Positions 1-11,507 of a stretch of DNA of 64,000 nucleotides are shown piece by piece; position 1 is the stretch's first letter; each line of letters begins with the position of its first letter. Under the pieces are notes generated by a model, which saw only the letters and a program-made list of their open reading frames with translations, had not been told where the DNA came from and searched no databases. The translations under genes and the position numbers were made by a program. Origin of the DNA: Anarhynchus alexandrinus (Eukaryota; Chordata; Aves; Charadriiformes; Charadriidae); NCBI GenBank assembly GCA_008711295.1, contig VUYV01000123.1, positions 2,251,873-2,315,872 on the forward strand. Direction: 5' to 3'.

Positions 1-945
1 CATTCCTGCTAAAATACCATCTAAACATCAGCATTTTTAGTGGTTAAAAGGTCAAATCCCTTTTTTGTGTAGGCAATACACCTTTCATGGATATGTTACT
101 GTTCCTGCTCTTCCAGTGAAAGTCAGATTACTATATGCGATTTCCTCAGTCCCATTTTCTTAATAGTCTATGTTCAATCAGTTTATGTGATTATTTATTC
201 ATAGGGTCCCAAGGTAAAGAGTCGTCATCTAATAAATTCTTCAGCTCTTCTTTTTGCATAGCAATTAAAGCAGATGAGATTTTTCATTTAAAATGTATGG
301 AATATGTAATGTTCAGTGACACAAATCAACTAAAACTCTCAATAAGATTTTTTTGAAAACTTTGCTTTTTGAATTCCTCTTATTTAGTGGTTATGTTTCA
401 GTTGATGTAAATCCAAGTTTTATCTAGATAGACTAAAATATTTATTCATTTGAAAGTGTCAGCATTTTGTATGTCTCAGCTCCTGTATTATCCTGTCTTA
501 GAAGTTTATTTGACATGTCCTACTTATATTATGTCTTCAGCATCATGTACAGTTGGGGAGAGTATTTATGTATGAAAGGGTAGTCAGAATAGAAGTAACT
601 TCTCAATATTTTTTCATTCTTAGTATTTCTTGTTGGTTTATATATGAAAATGAAGCATTAATTAGTCTTGTGTGGTTAATGGAGACATTTGGATCTAAAA
701 ACAAACGTTACTTGCTTTCTTTAATTGGTTTCTAAAAATGAATGACACTTTTCAACCCTTGAAGCCCCAGGTGAAATGAAGACAATTTCAGCTGTACTGT
801 GGAAAAGACAAATGCACGGAAATAGTGACATTACCCTGTCGTGTAACCAGAAGGTTTGTGCTGTAGAGGGAAAGCTGACCTGAAGGCTCTTCTTAGCTCC
901 ATGCTTGTTCCATTTGCCAGATTAAGCTGTTCTAGGGCTTTCCAA

Positions 946-973
946 GGAGAGGAGAGGAGATGAGAGGAGAGGA
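946..973. repeat. GGAGA purine simple repeat
   Basis: Short imperfect tandem array of GGAGA units, interrupted by one GAT unit. It lies in otherwise ordinary AT-rich DNA and looks like a minor microsatellite. Confidence 0.7.
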
Positions 974-3900
974 ATTATTAATGAAAGTGTCATTATTAAC
1001 TTTTAAATTATTTTCTTGCTCATATATAACCTTACTAACTGGCACTGTTGAAAACATCTTTTTTCTTAATTCGATGTCATAATTTGTAACGTTTCAGATT
1101 AAAACTTTATTGTACAAAAAGCTCTGCTCTTTGTTTTTTCCCTTTTCTGTTCTTGCCTTTGTCCTCCTCTTATACTAGGACAATTGCTTGTGGAATGTGC
1201 AGTGAATCATGTTTTGGCTTGAGTATAAAATAATAATTATTTCTTTTATTTTATTTTGTTTTTCAGCTAGACCTACTTCCTGCTCTTGTTCAGCATGCAG
1301 CTTTACAAACACCTACACTGGTCTAATTGTATAGGCAGCAGAAGGATAAAAAAGAGAGACAGCAAAGAGGAGAGGAGCGGGAACTGTTTTGTTTTTTCTG
1401 GTTTACATGTATGATAAGCTCCAGTTTAGAGTACTGAAAGCAGTGTAATTGTAATTGTATTCACACAACATTTCAGTAGCCTTTTTCAGGTGCAAAATAT
1501 GTTAATAGTGATCCCTGGTGTTAACTGGTGCCATATAGAAGTGCCTTTGTAGCATTGTCTTGAGCATAAAAATGTAGAATGTAGATCTACAGTACTTGCT
1601 AACCATCTTGTGCAAACCTTTCTTTTATCTTATCACACTCTAATTTGAAACCTGCTAGGTTTCTTCTACTTTCTCCTTCTATAAATTCTTCTTTGGGGCT
1701 TAGTAACTTTCTTTCAACATCCTGTCAGAATGTGTTCATGATGAAATTGTATTCACTTGTTATTGTGTTATTGTTTAGTAGCTTAAAGTACTTTACTTTT
1801 TCTGTGGCATTCCCTTTGTGATACACTTGCAGAGGAATTCATTCTTAACCTTAGTGTTTTTGGGGGTTTTGGGGTTTTTTTAAGTAGAATAAGCTAGACA
1901 AGCTTTAAAGTATCCTGAAGTAAAGCAGGTTATCCATGTTACTCATGATTCTCTGCATCAGTCTAAGTTCAACTTCCTTGAACAGGGATCACCAAAACAG
2001 TACACAGGACTCCAGTTTGAACAGGGTCTCATACAACGGCAGTCTGATCTATTCCTAATGGACATACCCTTCCCGATGATGAGTTTTGTGCCATCTATAA
2101 AATTCATTAGCTGATTCTTTCTTTTCATGCCAAAGTTAAAAAAGATTAGTCTCAAAATCAATCCTTTAATCATACTGCTAGAAAATTCATCAAGATTCAT
2201 TGCTCCTCTTTTCAGAGATTCCTACTGTTGCCTCCTCTCTAGCCTGGTCTTGGACATCACAACTTTTACCACTTTGCAACAGTTGTATGTTAATCCATAA
2301 GTGCTTAAAGAAAAAAACCAAACACACCAATCATCAAACTACTACTACACTGTCACGTCAGACTAGTAAATATATCTACACATATGGAAGACAGAAATGC
2401 TGATATCAATACAGTCATGGTTCTTGAAATGCAAATTTAGCTTACAAGATGTAATTTTACTCATGTTAATGCAAGTGCCAAGTGTAATCTGATTTAACAA
2501 AAGTACAGCTGTCTGTATTATCTTTTTGCATGTGTGTGTGTAAAATGAGCTATTGCCAACATTCTGACCGCATTTGGAGGACATGAACTTGTTTAGTCTT
2601 TAGCAGGCAGAATATAATAACTGGTCGTGTTATGCATGCCGGGTGCCTTGTTCTTCCTAAATTGAATGACATGTATATCACACAAAATTGTTTGGAGTCA
2701 AGGGGGAGTTGCAGCTGGGAGAGGCTGTGACACAAACAAGAAAGATTACAGTTATTTTACACCAACAGCAGAGACTGCAGACCTCAGTGGATAGAATGTC
2801 TTTCTTCAATTTGCAAACAAATTAAGTGAGCCTAATAAGATGTTGACTGTTTCAACTGTGAAATAGATCCAGTAAGGAGGTTTTTTTTATTTTCTTGATG
2901 GACCCCAGGTAATACTTAATGGTACAGAATATTACTTCAGAGAAAATTCTGAATAACAAATTTTATGTATGTTTTATCAACAACACAATAGCTCTGCAAG
3001 ACATTGTAACTGAGCCATAATTACCTTCTAGCTCCTGAAGGGACAGAAAGATGAAGCAATATCTTACTAAAAGCTTGTGCCAACATACTGCTTACTTTCT
3101 CTCATATTGCCATTTTGTTATTCTGATAATTGATTAACTTCCTTCCAAAATTCTCTCTCCCAAAACTTCCCAATTTTCCCAGCTCTGCACAATTTTCTTC
3201 TTCACCTACTCAAATGGCCATGTGCTGCCATAAACTCAGAAAGTTAATTGTGTGACCTGCTCATATTGAAGAAAATGAGAAGACCCTGTGATATGAGAGA
3301 AGGTCACATTCTTGGACTGAGATTCTACATAAGACCACTATAGGGGACTCAGCTGATGGTCTATTATATCTTCTTTATAGCTGCCCTCATCAGTGGCTTC
3401 CTTCAAGTGGCTGTCAGGTCCGTGAGTGCACTAATAGGCCTTAATGGCCTTGATTAGCCTCCTCCCAAGCCCACCTGGCCTCTGGAGCTCCCCAGAGGTG
3501 GCTTGGGCCCTTCCTCTCCTCACGTCCATGCAGCTCCTACAGCTCCAAGGACTCAGTCCATAGGGAGCCATCAGCCATTATGGTACTCTGGCAGTGGGAT
3601 ACCTGTTTGTTAACACAGTGCTGCTCAGTCCATCTCTTCCAGCATAGGCCAAGTAAGCTGTCTGTCACACTGCACAATTGGCTGTTATGTCTGTACCTCA
3701 AAAAAAAAGTTTCAAAGGACAATGAGCATATGAGTTAAAGAAAACAATAAGAATAATCAGAGATACGAAAATCATGATTAGTGAGAAAAGGTTAAAGAAA
3801 CTAGATTGCCTACTGTAAGAAAGAGTAGAACAAGGGAAAACATGATTAAAGTTTTCAATTCATTTTTAAACATGTTATTGATTGAAGGGACAAAATGACC

Positions 3901-6900
3901 ACATTGTACCTTGCCTGTGTTTTGAAATAAAACCAAATCCTGCCATTTTTAGCATAAAATACTCAGCAGTCTGTAATAAGGAAAATATTCTAGTATGTCA
4001 GTCTTGGAGCAACACTATTTGAAGCAATATTTAAAGTGTCCACGAGGTAGAATTTCCCTCAGTATGCCCAGTCATGTTACTGGGTATCTCTTAAGTTTTC
4101 TAAGTCACCTTATTTCATGAATAAGTTGTTAGGACCTTTAACAATCCATTATTTGGTGCCTAGAAAAGTATGTTGCTGAGTTCTAAGTCTGTGTCTTCTG
4201 AAATAAAACCCAGCCACAGGGTCTGTGTGGAAACAGTAGTGTACTTCATTAAATGTCTCTTCAGCACCCAGGGGAAACAGGGACTATGGTCGCCCCTAGA
4301 GGTCCTTGTTGGTGCATACCCCATCTTGTTCTCTGTTCATTTATCCTGGGTTCACCGGGACATAGGGTAAGAAAGAGGGATGGTGAAGGGTCTATATGCA
4401 GTATCTTCATTATTATATATTCTGAAGCAGCTTGAATGAGCCCTCCACTCCCACTCTTCAGACATAATCAAAGTCATCTTCTAGGTGGAGCCTAAGCTTC
4501 TAAGGTCTCTACAAATACATAGAGTAAACATAGCATGCCCAGTGGAAGTGCATGTTCCTCCTTCACTGCAGCTTGTGTCCCCAGAGTCCTAATTCTGTTA
4601 CATTAGACTTTCAGCTCAAGGAGAAAAGCAAGTTTAGTCTTTATGAAAAAACAACTCTACCATTCTTCTAAAGAGGAATGCAAGCAAGATAAAGTGTAGA
4701 AACATAAAAGCAATACATCATAAAATGAACTTAATTGTTGATTATTTTATTCTGGGAAAGTAACAAACTCAAACAACTGAAAATCTCAGAATACTGAGTA
4801 TAGCCATTGAGGATTTTCAATTTTGCTACAGGCCACTGGGTCAAGAATGGTCCCAACAGCTTTCATACAACTTCCTACAAATCATAGGAAGTGGGGTTTG
4901 TTTGTGTTTGTTTGCTTCCTATGCCTCCTTGCATCTGTTCTCACCCTCTGCTCTTCTCTGTGCTTGTTTTGACTTATCCAATATGACTTTCCTGATCTTA
5001 GTACAGGTCTTACAGATCGTTCATTACATAAAAAAGTACTTTTATGGTTAGCAGTCTCAGGATGTTAAAATGGACATGGAGTTAGGATTTTTCTTTGCTA
5101 AGAATTTTAATTTCCATAGGGCACCAGAGAATGGGAGAGGGAATGACAACAATACTCCTTTACCAGAGATAAGTACTGTGCATTCGTCAAGTCCCTCGGA
5201 AATTTCTGGATGCAGTGTATTATAATAATAGATGAAGGACTGTGGCTAATGAACAAGCACTGCAGCATCTAAAACCTGTTTACTAAACTCCAGTGAGGCA
5301 ACCCATAGCATCTAAGTTAAGTGCCAAGATAGTATGTGCAATCAATGAAAGGATGTAAAAGCCACTGAAAAAGAGGGCACCAGCAATAAATCTCTCAATA
5401 TGGGGAAAACTGCATTTAACACTATGATGTTGTACAAAACTGGAGCTGTCTGTTGCCGCCTTACTAGTGGATGCACTGAAAATTATTAGATTAATTGTGG
5501 TAGTCAAAATAGGATTTTGATGAGACTTTCAAGAGACAGAAGTAGAAAGCCTTTGTTACAAGGCCGAGGAGCTTCCAAACATGCTCAGAAGCCTTACTAT
5601 TGGTGTGTAGAGGGTTAGGATATCCTAGAGGTCTTTCTGGAAATCTTAGCCATCTGAGTTCTCTCCAAGTCCAAACTTTAAAATACCCGCTAGCAGTTTT
5701 GCCCGGTTTATTCTTGACAAAGCTAGTGAGCTGAAACATATTTGCAAATGACTGTTGGGTTTTTTTGGTTAGTTTACTTGGCTGGGTATTTTTGCTATGC
5801 AAAAGATAATGCAGCAACAGAATGCTATCTAAAGGAATAGACACTTATTGAATAGTCTTCTGACTTGATTTTTGTTCTGTTTTCTGTTCTGCATTAATTT
5901 TCACCCTAAATTCTTATCATAATAACAATGGTGGGCAATGAATCAATACTCTTGGTCGTCTGTCTGAGACGGAACTCTCTTTTTCTATTACAACAATAAC
6001 ATTAAAATACACTGAAGCAATGGAAGTTTATTTTTATTTTACTTTTCTCTCTGCAGTATTATGTACAAGTATATACTACTTAAATTCTTGCTAGAGATGA
6101 ATGGTCCATCATTTGTCTTTGCATTCAAGCTGAATTCCTCTCACCATTGCAAAGACAGGCTATGAGGCCAGCATATTAATAGCTTTTCAAAGAGCTATCT
6201 CAGTGGCTCAGCAAATATTTGGAGTACTCCTTCTTCTGTAACTAATGTAGGGATTATGAAAGGAGATTTAGCTACATCTTTCCAGCAAAACTTCCTGTCA
6301 TATCAGAAGCTCAAGACCACTGGTTGCTGTGTAATATAAAACAGCTATCGGAGACATTGTATTGTTGAATTGCTGGTCCAGACTAGAGCAAACATGCCTC
6401 AAAGTCACATACTTCTCTGTCCTGGGATGTGCCACGTGTCCTACAACCATTGCTGAATAACACATACACTGCACTGCATCTGAGCTTTTGGAGGTCAAAA
6501 GTTCTGTTTTAACCTGAGTGTATTTCACTTAGGAGAGGCAGCAAAAATATGACAAAGGAATGGATGCAAGTTAGAAGGCTGAGAAGCAAGGTGGTAAAAT
6601 ATCCAGGCAGAAAAGAGCACAGAGTAAATAAATAAAATGGAAGCTAAAAAAACACTCATGGAAAAAAAAAAAAAATTAAAAAAAAATCTCATAATTTCTA
6701 ACATCATTATAAAAGGTTGGCAATATTTTTCTCTGAAGCAGTTCAAGATGGAGTAGCACAAAAAGAAAGACAAAACTCAGGTCTCATAGACAGATCATTT
6801 CTCCCTCCTTCTCATGTTTCTCCTAGTTTTGCCCTTCAGCAAATATGAACACCTAGTGACAGACATATTTGTAGGGAATATATGGAAAAGATTTAAATAT

Positions 6901-6907
6901 TATCTAA

Positions 6908-6980
6908 ACTGTACACATGTACATATGTAAATGTACACATATATACATACACATATGCACATATGCAGATATGCATAATC
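6908..6980. repeat. Alternating TACACATA-like simple repeat
   Basis: Imperfect run of alternating pyrimidine-purine steps (ACATAT, ACACAT, GCATAT), about 70 bp long. It is consistent with a decayed dinucleotide/octanucleotide microsatellite. No gene context. Confidence 0.6.
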
Positions 6981-7575
6981 CTATGTCTCACCAACAAAGA
7001 AATGAAAAAATCATACATATGTGTGACTCAATATTGTTTACAGTTACATATATACATTAGATAGTATTTACACATATCAATTATTGTTTCTGTCTGTACA
7101 CAAAACAAGTTATTTTTCCCATCAGTTCATTTGTAGGTGAAAATATAAACATTTCTATTAATTATAAAACTGAATATTTTCCAATTTCAAAGTAATTCTG
7201 AAAGCTGCTACACACCAAGGAACAGATTATGAATCCCTGACTAAAAATGGCAACAAGGTATTCACATGATTTTATACTAATTTATTTAATTTATGCTACT
7301 CATGTGATTAATTACTCATAATGGTCCTACAACATAGCAATGAAATATGTAGTGATTAATTTCTTTAAAATCTTACATATGAATAAATACTTTCTAAGCT
7401 GTCTGTGGTGGGTTGACCCTGGCTGGATGCCAGGTGCCCACCAAGCCGTTCTACCACTCCCCCTCCTCACCTCATCAGGTAAGAAAAATGCAATGAAAGG
7501 CTCGCAAGTCGAGATAGGGACAGAAAGACATCACTCACCAGTTACCGTCATGGGCAAACCAGGGAAATTAATTAC

Positions 7576-7590
7576 TTTATTTAATTTATT
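7576..7590 (-). terminator. Polyadenylation signals of the 7.4-8.5 kb LTR
   Basis: Two minus-strand AATAAA hexamers, at 7585-7590 and 7576-7581, lie about 170-180 bp from the inferred 3' end of the LTR. This is a normal place for an LTR polyadenylation signal. AATAAA is common in AT-rich DNA, so the call depends on position within the element. Confidence 0.45.
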
Positions 7591-7796
7591 ACCAATCAAA
7601 TCAGAGTAGGGTAATGAGAAATAAAACCATAGCTCAAAACACCTTCCCCTACCCATCCCTTCTTCCCATGCTCAACTTCACTCCCAATTTCTCTATCTCC
7701 TCCCTCAGAGCAGCACAGGGGGACAGGGAATGGGGGTTGTGGTCAGTTCATCACACATTGTTTCTGCCACTCCTTCCTCCTCACACTCTTCTCCTG

Positions 7797-8110
7797 CTCC
7801 AGTGTGGGGACCCTCCCATGGAAGACAGTCCTCCATGAACTTGTCCAGTGTGGGTCCTTCCCACAGGCTATAGATCTTCACAGACTGCTGCAGCGTGGGT
7901 CCTTTCCACAGGGTGCAGTCTTTCAGGAACAAACTGCTCCAGTGTGGGTCTCCCACAGGGTCACAAGTCCTGCCAGCAAACCAGCTCCAGCGTGGGCTCT
8001 TCTCTCCATGAGTCCACAGGTCCTGCCAGGAGCCTGTTCCAGCACAGGCTTTCCATGGGGTAACAACCTCCTTCAGGTGCATCCACCTGCTCCAGCATGG
8101 AGTCCTCTGT
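7797..8110. repeat. ~46 bp tandem repeat inside the LTR
   Basis: About seven imperfect units built on CTCCAGTGTGGG...CCCACAGG, with spacing of roughly 42-50 bp. Many units carry a small internal inverted repeat (TGTGGG/CCCACA), so each transcript unit could fold into a hairpin. The array lies downstream of the putative TATA-like box, so it would be in the transcribed part of the LTR. Confidence 0.75.
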
Positions 8111-8303
8111 GGGCTGCAGGGGGACAGCCTGCCTCACCATGGTCTTCCTCACCTCTGCCACAAGCTGCAGAGGAACCTCTGCTCTGGCACCTGGAGCACC
8201 TCCTCCTTCTTCACTGACCTTGGTGTCTGCATAGTTGTTTCTCTAACATATTCTCACTCCTCTCTTCCAGCTGCTGTTGCACAGCATGTTCCACACCCCC
8301 CTT

Positions 8304-8311
8304 CTTAAATA
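8304..8311 (-). promoter_or_regulatory. TATA-like box of the 7.4-8.5 kb LTR
   Basis: Minus-strand TATTTAAG about 180 bp inside the inferred 5' end of the LTR, at a plausible promoter position. Activity is not demonstrable from sequence. Confidence 0.4.
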
Positions 8312-8734
8312 TGTTATCATAGAGGTGCTACCACTGTCACTGATAGGCTCAGCTTTTGCCAGCAGCGGGTCCATCTTGGAGCTGGCTGGCATTGGCTCTA
8401 TCGAACATAGGGGAAACTTCCAACAGCTTCTCACAGAAGCCAGCACTGAAGCCCCCTGCTACCAAAACCTTGCCATGCAAACTCAATACACAGTCTCACT
8501 GACACTAGTATGAATGCTCATGTGAGTATCTTGGCTGGGCCAAACTTCTCATATAAAGAAATACTACTAACATTCTTGTTAAATGACTGCCTGAAATATT
8601 TACATGTTTAATACATAGCTAAAATGTCATCCTACTATTTAACAGCTGTATTTATCTTCACATATTCATTAATTAAAATGAGTGTTTAGCTTATATAAAT
8701 ATCCTAATAAAGTTTCCTTCCTGTAATTTACAAT

Positions 8735-9692
8735 ATCATAGAATCATAGAATGGTTTAGGTTGGAAAGGACCTTGAAGATCATCGAGTTCCAACCCCCCT
8801 GCCATAGGCAGGGACACCTCCCACTAGACCAGGTTGCCCAAGGCCACGTCCAGCCTGGCCTTGAACACCTCCAGGGATGGGGCCTCAACAACTTCTCTGG
8901 GCAAGCGGTTCCAGTGCCTTACCACCCTCAAAGTGGAAAACTTCTTCCTAATGTTCAATCTAAACCTGCCCTCTTCCAGTTTGAAGCTATTCCCCCTCGT
9001 CCTATCACTACATGCCCCAGTAAAAAGTCCTTCCCCAGCTCTCCTGTAGGCCCCTTTTAGGTCCCGCAATAAGATCTCCCCGGAGCCTTCTCTTCTCCAG
9101 GCTGAACAGCCCCAACTCTTTCAGCCTCTCCTCATAGGAGAGGTGCTCCAGCCCTCGGATCATCCTCGTGGCTCTCCTCTGGACACACTCCAGCAGGTCC
9201 ATGTCCTTCTTATGTTGGGGACTCCAGAGCTGGACGCAGTACTCCAGGTGGGGTCTCACGAGAGTGGAGTAGAGGGGCAGAATCACCTCCCTCGCCCTGC
9301 TGGCCACACTTCTTTTGATGCAGCCCAGGATGCGGTTGGCCTTCTGGGCTGCGATCGCACATTGCTGGCTCATGTTGAGCTTCTCGTCAATCAGCACACC
9401 CAGGTCCTTCTCCTCAGTGCTGCTCTCCAGCCATTCCCCGCCCAACCTGTAATTGTGCTTGAGATTGCCCCGTCCCAGATGTAAGACCTTGCACTTGGCC
9501 TTGTTGAACTGCATGAGGTTGGCTTGGGCCCACCTCTCCAGCCTGTCCAGGTCCCTCTGGATGGCATCCCTCCCTTCCAGCGTGTCTACCTCGCCAAACA
9601 GCTTGGTATCATCGGCAAACTTGCTGAGAGTGCACTCGACCCCACTGTCCATGTCTCCGACAAAGATGTTGAACAGTACAGGTCCCAGTACC
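8735..9692 (-). mobile_element. CR1 LINE, 5'-truncated (minus)
   Basis: The minus strand ends at 8735 in the CR1 tip repeat (ATTCTATGATTCTATGAT). Upstream it encodes the C-terminal half of ORF2: FADDTKL (the reverse-transcriptase YADD-type box), [55 protein letters not shown] and [20 protein letters not shown]. The tail [34 protein letters not shown] lies at 8824-9069 in a different frame. The frame break near 9050-9070 is a short deletion where the sequence after GDLIA normally continues. Homology stops at about 9692 in the GPVLFN motif, giving typical 5' truncation. It is one of the less decayed copies and closely resembles the copy at 37680-38281. Confidence 0.95.
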
Positions 9693-11286
9693 AACCATAT
9701 ATCCATCTCTAGCATGTAAAAATTTTAAACAACAATAAAATAACTTTCAAAAAGTATTGGGGGAAGCAAACACCCACTATGTTTATGAAACTTAACACAA
9801 GTGCAGTTTTTTGCACCAAATTAATTTCCACGTTCAGGAAGACATACTCTCTGCAAATGAAGAAACAGTGCCCAGCACTGCATGTGAGCTAAAATGCTGC
9901 ACACAAAAATTGCAATAAACATTTCAGAGGTAGCTCTGAAAAATGCTCTATAGAACTTCCTACTGCAATATGACCATAACATTATAACAACTGAGAGAAA
10001 GAGAGATGTGTGACATATATATATTATCTGATTCACAAAGCTATTAGCTAAAAATTAATAACTGCAGTAAAATCAGAAATGCAGTATGACCCTGTAATGT
10101 CTATGGTGCTAAAAGGAATCCAAGTCCAGGCTGAAGTAACTGTACAGTCATTTAGAGACAGAGATTTTAAAATCTGATCAATTTACCCTTTGACTTACCA
10201 TCAGTCTAAGCTTTTAGTACATTTATATATTAACTTCTAAATACTTTTTGTAATGAACAGTGTTTTGATATCCTTTTCCATTTAGGTAGGCCTATGTCTG
10301 TTGTGCACTTAGTATTATTTAAACATGAAGCCATATACTCTTTATTCATTTTTGCTTCCAGTAAATTTATTTGTGAAACTCCATTTGATTCCAATTTCTT
10401 ACACATATAGGATCAGATTCAAAGCTTTTGAAAGTATGTTGAATTTTTTTACCTGATGTCATTCAGCACTGGATCAGATCTATCATAATAAGCCGACTTG
10501 CAAAAGTATTTAACAGTAAAACTTAAAGGAAGTGATTCTCTTCCTACCGCAAAATTCAAATGGTTATTTCACTTATCATACCATCTGCAATTTGTCTAGC
10601 TGATATCTGACTATATGATCAGGGACAACAAAGTTAAAAAGAAACCCCACAATTAATTTTCCCTCCGCATCTGACACTTGCTATGCCAATGGAAACAAAA
10701 ATTAACATTCGTACCTATTATACATTGTTGACAAAAGACTGAAATTTCCCACAGAGAGATTTTTCAAGTTTTTGTAAGCAGGAATCTTCATCTGTGAGTA
10801 ATAAATACTGCTGCATACTGCAGTGCTCAGGAATATTACCCACCAACCCTTAGCAACCTTGTCGTACACTCTAAAATTACCTGCATACAGAGAGAGAAAC
10901 TAATAAATTTCCTAAGTCTTTATGCAACTGTTTTCTTTCAGTCTTTGTATTTCGTCAGGAAATGCATCTCACTAAGTTTGACAATATCACTGGTAGATAA
11001 AGACAAAGAGTCTTGATTTTGACTAAACAGTTAAAGCCAACAGTTATGCATTTGTCATTAAGGTTGAATCTGGAGAAATGAAAAAAAAATCAGAAAGGCA
11101 AAATAGTGAAAACCCACAAAATGATAGAAGGAAGTATGTCAGTCAGGACCCAGAACCAGCCAGAACTGAAAAAATCAAAAAACCTGCTAACATTCCCATG
11201 TGTTTAAATAAGAATATTGTCATTGTTCAGTTCCAATGAAAGAATAATAGCACTATAACCACTAACACTTTAATCACCAAAATATG

Positions 11287-11507
11287 TCAGATAAATGATT
11301 TGATGAAAGACTCCAGGTATTCTTGTGGGGTACTTTCTCCAGGCATTTTTCTCATTTGCAATTGCATTTTCTGTTTTTCATAGTTAGCGCAATCCTTCCT
11401 CTCCTCTCCTGGATACTCCATTTGAGACAGCACATGTTTTAGATCAGGGTAGTATAGCATATAGCCTGTCAACATAATATGAATAGCTTCAATGAAGTGT
11501 TCCGAAT
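11287..11507 (-). CDS. Candidate 3'-terminal coding exon, unidentified
   Basis: On the minus strand a pyrimidine-rich stretch ending TTTCACTGTTAG resembles a splice acceptor. It is followed by an open frame of about 73 codons (PPYSDSEHFIEAIHIM...) ending SFIKSF-I-stop at 11287. The peptide is compositionally ordinary for a globular protein: mixed charged and hydrophobic residues, with blocks such as YYPDLKHVLSQMEYPGEERKDC and MPGESTPQEYLESF. This differs from most chance frames in this AT-rich window. Minus-strand ATTAAA lies about 13-18 bases past the stop. I do not recognise the family and found no partner exon upstream, so this may be a chance frame or a relic exon. The in-frame TAG just before the exon overlaps the presumed acceptor, so the frame would need an upstream exon. 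Confidence 0.25.

Larger units (their letters stand above)
1..7403. other. AT-rich non-coding stretch, no gene seen
   Basis: I see no supportable gene here. Open frames on both strands are short, lack codon structure and resemble no family I know. The stretch contains a GGAGA-type purine tract near 946-973, a homopolymer A tract near 6661-6688, and an alternating pyrimidine-purine TACACATA-like tract near 6908-6980. A locally GC-richer patch at about 3400-3640 stands out from the AT-rich background but is unclassified. No CR1 tail or LTR end was recognised. Confidence 0.5.
7404..8490 (-). mobile_element. Endogenous-retrovirus solo LTR with internal ~46 bp tandem repeats
   Basis: The ends are TG...CA: on the plus strand it begins TGTGGTGGGTTGACCC and ends AATACA. 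I recognise it as a long LTR type that is abundant in birds. Regulatory signals point to minus-strand orientation: TATTTAAG on the minus strand at 8304-8311, and minus-strand AATAAA at 7576-7581 and 7585-7590. Between them, about 7797-8110 holds some seven diverged ~46 bp units, each with CTCCAG(T/C)GTGGG followed by CCCACAGG. No retroviral internal region adjoins either end, so it appears to be a solo LTR. A target duplication is not clear; at most GTC flanks both sides. The long minus-strand frame with repeated W-GPT motifs here is a by-product of the tandem repeat. Family name not assigned; orientation is inferred from the signals. Confidence 0.85.

Noticed and set aside
1860..1881. G/T-rich run as a telomeric or quadruplex element
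   Set aside because: Only two G-tracts of four or more, and no TTAGGG array.
7705..8217. Overlapping 125- and 137-codon frames with repeated Trp-Gly-Pro-type motifs
   Set aside because: They arise from the ~46 bp tandem repeats of the LTR and are open in several frames at once. No start context or homologue is evident.
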